Assembly (NCBI GenBank): GCA_031277685.1
Contig: JAITLV010000277.1
Coordinates: 1 to 64,000 of the forward strand
From: Sphingobacterium sp.
Lineage (GTDB): Bacteria; Bacteroidota; Bacteroidia; Sphingobacteriales; Sphingobacteriaceae
DNA: 64,000 nt
Reading direction: 5' to 3'
A program made the translations under genes and the position numbers. Shown here in pieces: positions 60,130 through 64,000 of the stretch (position 1 is its first letter; every line of letters begins with the position of its first letter). The notes below the pieces were generated by a model. It did not search any database, was not told the origin of the DNA, and worked only from the letters and a program-made list of their open reading frames with translations.

Positions 60130-60839
60130 ATTGTATTATTGTAGATGATGAACCTTTAGCAAGAGAAGAGATGAAAAACCTGGTTGAAGAAATTTCTGCT
60201 ATTGAGGTAATAGGCGAATTTTCAAATGCCATATCCGCCCGCGAGTATCTTACGACCAAATCTGTTGATCTCATTTTTTTGGATATTGAGATGCCCACTG
60301 TCAATGGATTAGATTTTGCGCAATCCCTACCAAAAGATATATTGGTTATATTAACAACCGCATATACACAGTATGCCCTACGGAGTTACGAACTGGATGC
60401 GCTCGACTACCTACTGAAACCAATAAAAAAAGACCGTCTGGCAAAGGCTATCGAAAAAGCACAAACGTATAAGGAGCTGCTTAACATGAAGGATAATAAA
60501 AACATCTTCGAAGATGCTAATGAAGACGCTGTATTTATCAAATCAGACCGGAAATACTATAAAATCCTATTTGATGATATTCGATTTATAGAAGCGCTCA
60601 AAGATTATGTGGTCATCTATACCCGAAACAACAAGCTGATCACGGCGATGAATCTAAAAACGATTCATCAAAAACTTCCCGCTCATATATTTGTCCGTGT
60701 AAGCAAATCCTATTTAATTAACTTGTCCTTCATAGATTCTTTTGACAACCATACGATATATATTGACAAATTCGAAATCCCCATTGGTGAGATCTATCGT
60801 GACCAATTTTTCAAACAGTATACTGGCGGTTTATTGTAA
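60126..60839 (+). CDS. LytTR-family response regulator
   Basis: The 237-residue protein has a receiver domain with Asp53 in IFLDIEMP and acidic residues DDE (7-9). A LytTR DNA-binding domain spans about 135-235 (DRKYYKILFDDIRFIEALKDYVVIY, FVRVSKSYLINLSFID). It is co-translated with the kinase through a 4-nt ATGA overlap. Paired TTTTATACnAAA repeats at 58891-58919 and 61209-61237, each with 21-bp spacing, flank this operon and are candidate binding sites. Confidence 0.93.
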   Translation: MNCIIVDDEPLAREEMKNLVEEISAIEVIGEFSNAISAREYLTTKSVDLIFLDIEMPTVNGLDFAQSLPKDILVILTTAYTQYALRSYELDALDYLLKPIKKDRLAKAIEKAQTYKELLNMKDNKNIFEDANEDAVFIKSDRKYYKILFDDIRFIEALKDYVVIYTRNNKLITAMNLKTIHQKLPAHIFVRVSKSYLINLSFIDSFDNHTIYIDKFEIPIGEIYRDQFFKQYTGGLL

Positions 60840-60866
60840 AACTGTGTTTTTGTGATCGGAATTGCG

Positions 60867-61106
60867 CTATCCCTTTATGAAGCGATCTAGAAAGTCTACT
60901 TTAATACCGTGTTTATGCAACAAGGCCGTTAGCAGATCCACTGAACATTCCTCCGTCTCAACCCGAAATATAGCATCTTCGTCATCCAGATCCAAGGTCG
61001 CTGATTGTATTTGTGGAAGCTGTACCTTTAATAATTGCATTAAAAATGACTTCTTTTCCTTTGTTCTTACAGAACTCTTAAAAATCAATACCTGCTTCGC
61101 TTTCAT
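60867..61106 (-). CDS. Small HMA-fold-like protein A without CxxC
   Basis: The 79-residue protein has the strand-helix-strand-strand-helix-strand pattern of HMA domains: QVLIFKSSV, a helix of KKSFLMQLLKVQL, SATLDLDDE, AIFRVET, a helix SVDLLTALLHKHG and KVDFLDRF. There is no metal-binding CxxC after the first strand. The string LDLDD and the C-terminal LDxF are shared with protein B at 62219. It has no close neighbour on its strand; a pair of TTTTATAC repeats lies about 103-131 nt upstream of its start. Function unknown. Confidence 0.7.
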   Translation of the reverse strand: MKAKQVLIFKSSVRTKEKKSFLMQLLKVQLPQIQSATLDLDDEDAIFRVETEECSVDLLTALLHKHGIKVDFLDRFIKG

Positions 61107-61208
61107 TTTATAAACTTAAAATTATCAAAAATTATTACTGCTTCCCAGTTTTAAAATTTACCTGAGATTTCTCACAAATCTATTATTTATGGTTTTCACT
61201 CTTTGGGA

Positions 61209-61237
61209 TTTTATACGAAAGCAGGTCTTTTTTATAC
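61209..61237 (+). promoter_or_regulatory. Direct repeat TTTTATACnAAA, 21-bp spacing: candidate LytTR site B
   Basis: TTTTATAC occurs at 61209-61216 and 61230-61237, each followed by nAAA, with the same 21-bp spacing as site A. It lies in the divergent gap between the small protein A gene and map, so either could be controlled. Confidence 0.55.
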
Positions 61238-61354
61238 CAAAAATCCCTATGATCCTATTCTTAAATAGCAGCCTGCTTTTCTATATGGGATTATCTATTT
61301 TTTTTAAGACCTTTGTTTATCTTTAATTGAACAATGAAAACACAGTAAAGCGCT

Positions 61355-62119
61355 ATGTCTATTACCAACGAGAACGAATTGACCGGAATGCAACAAGCGA
61401 GTGCGGCAGTTGCCAAAACACTTAAAGCAATGTGTGATTATGCCAAGGTGGGCATGTCAACCAAAGAATTGGATGAATATGGCGCAAAGATACTCGCGGA
61501 ATATGGTGCAAAATCTGCCCCAGCACTGACCTATAATTTTCCAGGCTGGACCTGTATCAGTGTAGACAACGAATTCTGTCATGGTATTCCTTCCACAGAT
61601 CGTTTATTACAGGAAGGAGATCTTATCAATATTGATGTATCAGCTGAACTTAATGGTTTTTGGGCAGACAATGGAGCCTCTTTTGTGATCGGTCAAGATG
61701 TACATAATCACCAAAAATTGGTAGATGCTTCAAAAGAAATACTTCAAAAAACCATAAAAAATATACGTGGTGGTGTCAAAATTGCAGATATTGGCCAAAT
61801 CATGGAGACCGAAGCAAAAAAACGAGGTTATAAAGTCATCAAGAATCTTGGTGGTCATGGTATTGGCCGCAGTTTACACGAGGAACCGGATGAGTTGCTC
61901 AACTTTAGAAACAAATCTGATCAAAGGCGGTTTAGAAAAAACTCAATTGTTGCTATCGAGACGTTTATCTCAACAACATCCACGTATGCCACGGAGTTAA
62001 GTGATGGCTGGACGATGGTGGGTGATAAAGGAGGCTATATGGCACAACATGAACATACTATCCTGATCACTGATGGTGCTCCAGTTATTTTAACTGCCGA
62101 AAATGGCATTTTCTGTTGA
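61355..62119 (+). CDS. map: Methionine aminopeptidase, type I
   Basis: The 254-residue enzyme removes the initiator Met from new proteins. All five metal ligands of the pita-bread fold are seen: the first Asp in LINIDVSAEL, the second in GFWADNG, His in GGHGIGRSLHEEP, Glu in VAIETFIS and Glu in EHTILIT. Substrate-site His in NEFCHGIPS is also present. There is no N-terminal zinc-finger extension. Its free-standing location away from ribosomal-protein genes suggests a second map copy, but this cannot be tested in the window. Confidence 0.95.
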   Translation: MSITNENELTGMQQASAAVAKTLKAMCDYAKVGMSTKELDEYGAKILAEYGAKSAPALTYNFPGWTCISVDNEFCHGIPSTDRLLQEGDLINIDVSAELNGFWADNGASFVIGQDVHNHQKLVDASKEILQKTIKNIRGGVKIADIGQIMETEAKKRGYKVIKNLGGHGIGRSLHEEPDELLNFRNKSDQRRFRKNSIVAIETFISTTSTYATELSDGWTMVGDKGGYMAQHEHTILITDGAPVILTAENGIFC

Positions 62120-62218
62120 TAGCGTGTTCCTAAAATATAAGATCCCACACTTGGTTCATATATTTTAGGAACACATTGTTGTGTCCATTTGAAATAAGAA
62201 TGCTTTTGTAGGCTCTTC

Positions 62219-62458
62219 TTAAACTGGCTTTTCAAACAAATCCAAAAGACTTATTTTCAACTGCTTTTGCTCCATCAAACGAAGAATCAATTCATCTACT
62301 TTTTTTGTTGATTTCACCACCATCGTGAATAATTTATCATCGAGGTCAAAGGAAATAGATACTACTGTCGGAACGAGTAAAAAGATATATGTTTCAAGTT
62401 CCTTTCTTCGCAGCAAAATACCCCTACCTACCGCAAATAATTGTACGTAACGCATCAT
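62219..62458 (-). CDS. Small HMA-fold-like protein B without CxxC
   Basis: The 79-residue protein shares with protein A the segment FDLDD and the C-terminal pattern KxVDELILRLMEQ, then ISLLDLFEKP. There is no Cys, so HMA-type metal transfer is unlikely. It may be a paralogue of protein A. It lies 27 nt downstream of protein C, in the same direction and probably in the same operon as the TolC-type gene at 62787. The start could be either of two adjacent Met codons (62458 or 62455). Function unknown. Confidence 0.65.
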   Translation of the reverse strand: MMRYVQLFAVGRGILLRRKELETYIFLLVPTVVSISFDLDDKLFTMVVKSTKKVDELILRLMEQKQLKISLLDLFEKPV

Positions 62459-62485
62459 AATTATTTAATATAAATCAACCATAAC

Positions 62486-62761
62486 TTACCGTCCCATTCC
62501 CCAATACCCGCCGTAATATTCAACAGCGATCTTATAGGGAAAATTCCCATCGGCTGGAAACAACAGCTCCACCCCTTCAAATTGCTGGAGAATGGTCACT
62601 TTTTGTTTTCTTTTTTCAAGTATCAAAGCCAAACGATCCGCAAAATCAAGATCAGCATCAATAAGTATAAACCTATCCGCGCAGAGTCCAGCGACCATCT
62701 TTTCAGTTTCTTTGTGGTTTCGACTTGGGTTAATCAGAATCAGCATATTTGTTGTCTTCAT
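62486..62761 (-). CDS. Small protein C downstream of efflux outer-membrane gene
   Basis: The 91-residue protein has an ADRLALILEKRKQKVTILQQFEG segment that resembles the C-terminal helix-strand of proteins A and B. The first half (MLILINPSRNHKETEKMV, FILIDADLDF) is compatible with a shortened HMA-like fold. The C-terminal ~25 residues are Tyr/Gly-rich (YYGGYWGMGR). It starts 26 nt after the stop of the TolC-type gene and probably belongs to the same operon. The start at 62761 was chosen because the longer frame overlaps that gene. Its homology to A and B is weak and by eye. Confidence 0.55.
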   Translation of the reverse strand: MKTTNMLILINPSRNHKETEKMVAGLCADRFILIDADLDFADRLALILEKRKQKVTILQQFEGVELLFPADGNFPYKIAVEYYGGYWGMGR

Positions 62762-62786
62762 TTCGTCGTATATTAAGATCATGTGA

Positions 62787-64000
62787 TTAGAGCCAACCAC
62801 CTCCCAAAGCCCGATAAAGGGATGTTATGGCATTGATTTTTTGTGATTTCACTGTAGCCTGATCAAGTTCAGCCTGCAATCTATTGGTCTGCGCAACAAT
62901 TACTTCCAAATAGGTTGCCTCATTGAATTTGTAAAGCAACAAGGCATTCTGGACCAACTTGACCGAACGTTCTACTTGCGCATTGGACGTCGCCAATTGT
63001 TCATCTAGCTTATCAATATGGATCAACGCATCAGAGACTTCTCCTACAGCTTTTAACATGGTTTGCTTGAAATTTAATTCCATTTGATCTTTTACAATTT
63101 TTGATTGCTCAAAACGTGTTTTTAATTGTCTTCCATTCAGAATTGGCTGCACAATTGTTCCGGTAGCTGCTGCAAACAATGAACCCGGTAAATTGAACCA
63201 GTTATGGGCTTTAAATGCATTTAAGCCTCCCTGCGCCGTGATATTCAAATTCGGATACATACTTGCCCGCGCGACATGTATACTGGCGAGGCTGCGACGG
63301 ACATCCAATTCACTGCTACGCAAATCTGGGCGATAGCTTAGCAGATTTGCGGGAACCCCTAACGCGAGATTTTTCGGTGACTGTACCTGATCCAGCCGCA
63401 TAATCCTTTTTACTGGTCCTGGCACTTCACCAACCAAAACGCTTAAGGCATTTTCCTGCACTTGAATTCCGGCTTCGATAGCCGGAATTCGTTTCGCAAT
63501 TTGATCACGTGCCACCTCCTGCTGCTGTACTGAAAGGATATTCGACAATCCTAATTCGACCTGCTTATTCAGAATAAATAAGGTGCTATCGGCAAATTTT
63601 AGGTTGTGCTCGGTTATTTCTAACTGCCGATCCAACAAGAGCAGATTGTAATATCCCTGAACGACCTCAGCTACTAAACGGGTTTTAATCGCACGGGCTG
63701 CTTCCTGTGTTTTGAGAAAATCCACAAGGCTCTCTTGCTTCTGTCCTTTCAATTTCCCCCAAATATCAGCTTCCCAAGAAATCTGAACCGATGATGTATA
63801 ATCCATGGTATATTTTTGTCCCATAAATTGACTAGCCATCATACCATTCATGCTGTTGCCTGAAGGACGATTAATGCCCACATTAGCAAGGTTCGCATTC
63901 ACGAGTGGCACATTCAGCCACTTGGATTGCTTATAACCTTCGGAAGCGAATTCAATCTGCTTGAGGGCAACATTCAGGTCATTATTTTTCTTCAATGCGC
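62787..64000 (-). CDS. RND efflux outer-membrane channel, NodT/TolC family (5' end beyond window)
   Basis: The frame runs off the right edge; the visible 404 or so codons contain a TolC-type outer membrane efflux protein. The two repeated regions are seen: ALKQIEFASEGYKQSKWLNVPLVNANLANVG then WEADIWGKLKGQKQES, and LSYRPDLRSSELDVRRSLASIHVARASMYPNLNITAQGG, with long helical coiled coils. NodT-type proteins form the outer-membrane exit of RND pumps. The first visible codon is TTG, not a true start. The pump genes presumably lie past 64000. Two small HMA-like genes follow it in the operon. Confidence 0.9.
   Translation of the reverse strand, partial: ALKKNNDLNVALKQIEFASEGYKQSKWLNVPLVNANLANVGINRPSGNSMNGMMASQFMGQKYTMDYTSSVQISWEADIWGKLKGQKQESLVDFLKTQEAARAIKTRLVAEVVQGYYNLLLLDRQLEITEHNLKFADSTLFILNKQVELGLSNILSVQQQEVARDQIAKRIPAIEAGIQVQENALSVLVGEVPGPVKRIMRLDQVQSPKNLALGVPANLLSYRPDLRSSELDVRRSLASIHVARASMYPNLNITAQGGLNAFKAHNWFNLPGSLFAAATGTIVQPILNGRQLKTRFEQSKIVKDQMELNFKQTMLKAVGEVSDALIHIDKLDEQLATSNAQVERSVKLVQNALLLYKFNEATYLEVIVAQTNRLQAELDQATVKSQKINAITSLYRALGGGWL

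Noticed and set aside
1..64000. Search by eye for IS elements, integrase genes, CRISPR arrays and rRNA
   Set aside because: No transposase or integrase motifs, no regularly spaced 25-40 bp repeats and no rRNA-like segments were recognised.

Overview
The window looks like chromosome from a Bacteroidota member, most likely Sphingobacterium or a close relative. The evidence is AT-rich DNA, promoters of the TTTG-N19-21-TAnnTTTG type, few Shine-Dalgarno sequences, type III glutamine synthetase, LytS/LytTR two-component pairs, a TonB-dependent barrel with a carboxypeptidase-like N-terminus, GH92 and GH95-like exported hydrolases, and PSD1/DUF1501 genes. I see no phage, IS element, CRISPR array or rRNA. 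Genus is inferred from gene content only.

Layout. 1-8.2 kb: end of an alpha/beta hydrolase, an exported Gfo/Idh/MocA oxidoreductase, a cold-shock protein followed by an RhlE-type helicase, a CPA2 antiporter, a LytS/LytTR pair and a small HMA-like protein. 8.3-17 kb: fatty-acid and propionate catabolism, with a thiolase, an acyl-CoA dehydrogenase, a FadJ-type fusion protein and the methylcitrate genes prpB-prpC-prpD. 17.4-25.2 kb: the RNA/ribosome repair pair rtcB-prfH, a candidate ~170-nt structured RNA with its own promoter and terminator, a PDZ aspartic protease, tRNA-Leu(CAA), a SIMPL protein and an S9 peptidase. 25.3-32.4 kb: glutamine synthetase III, an outer-membrane barrel receptor and a FUSC-type membrane protein.

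32.5-36.6 kb: metY-metX-hom, preceded by a clear SAM-I riboswitch and then a 44-codon ORF with four Met codons close together. The end of this ORF can pair with RNA just before a U-tract, so it resembles a leader-peptide attenuator placed in series with the riboswitch. This is the most interesting regulatory find.

36.7-46.1 kb: a mannoside-use locus with GH92, two paralogous six-hairpin hydrolases, an MFS sugar porter, a mannose-6-phosphate isomerase with an extra N-terminal domain, and a GntR/UTRA regulator. Three near-identical 14-bp sites probably serve as its operators. 46.4-53.1 kb: a PSD1 - DUF1501 - sugar isomerase-like - membrane cytochrome c/LRR operon of unknown function. 53.5-56.8 kb: a GH95-like enzyme with altered catalytic positions and a metallophosphoesterase.

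56.9-64 kb: a nitroreductase, an outer-membrane protein, a second LytS/LytTR pair, methionine aminopeptidase, three small Cys-poor HMA-like proteins and the end of a TolC/NodT-type efflux gene. Two pairs of the motif TTTTATACnAAA, each pair spaced exactly 21 bp, flank the second LytTR system and are probably its binding sites.
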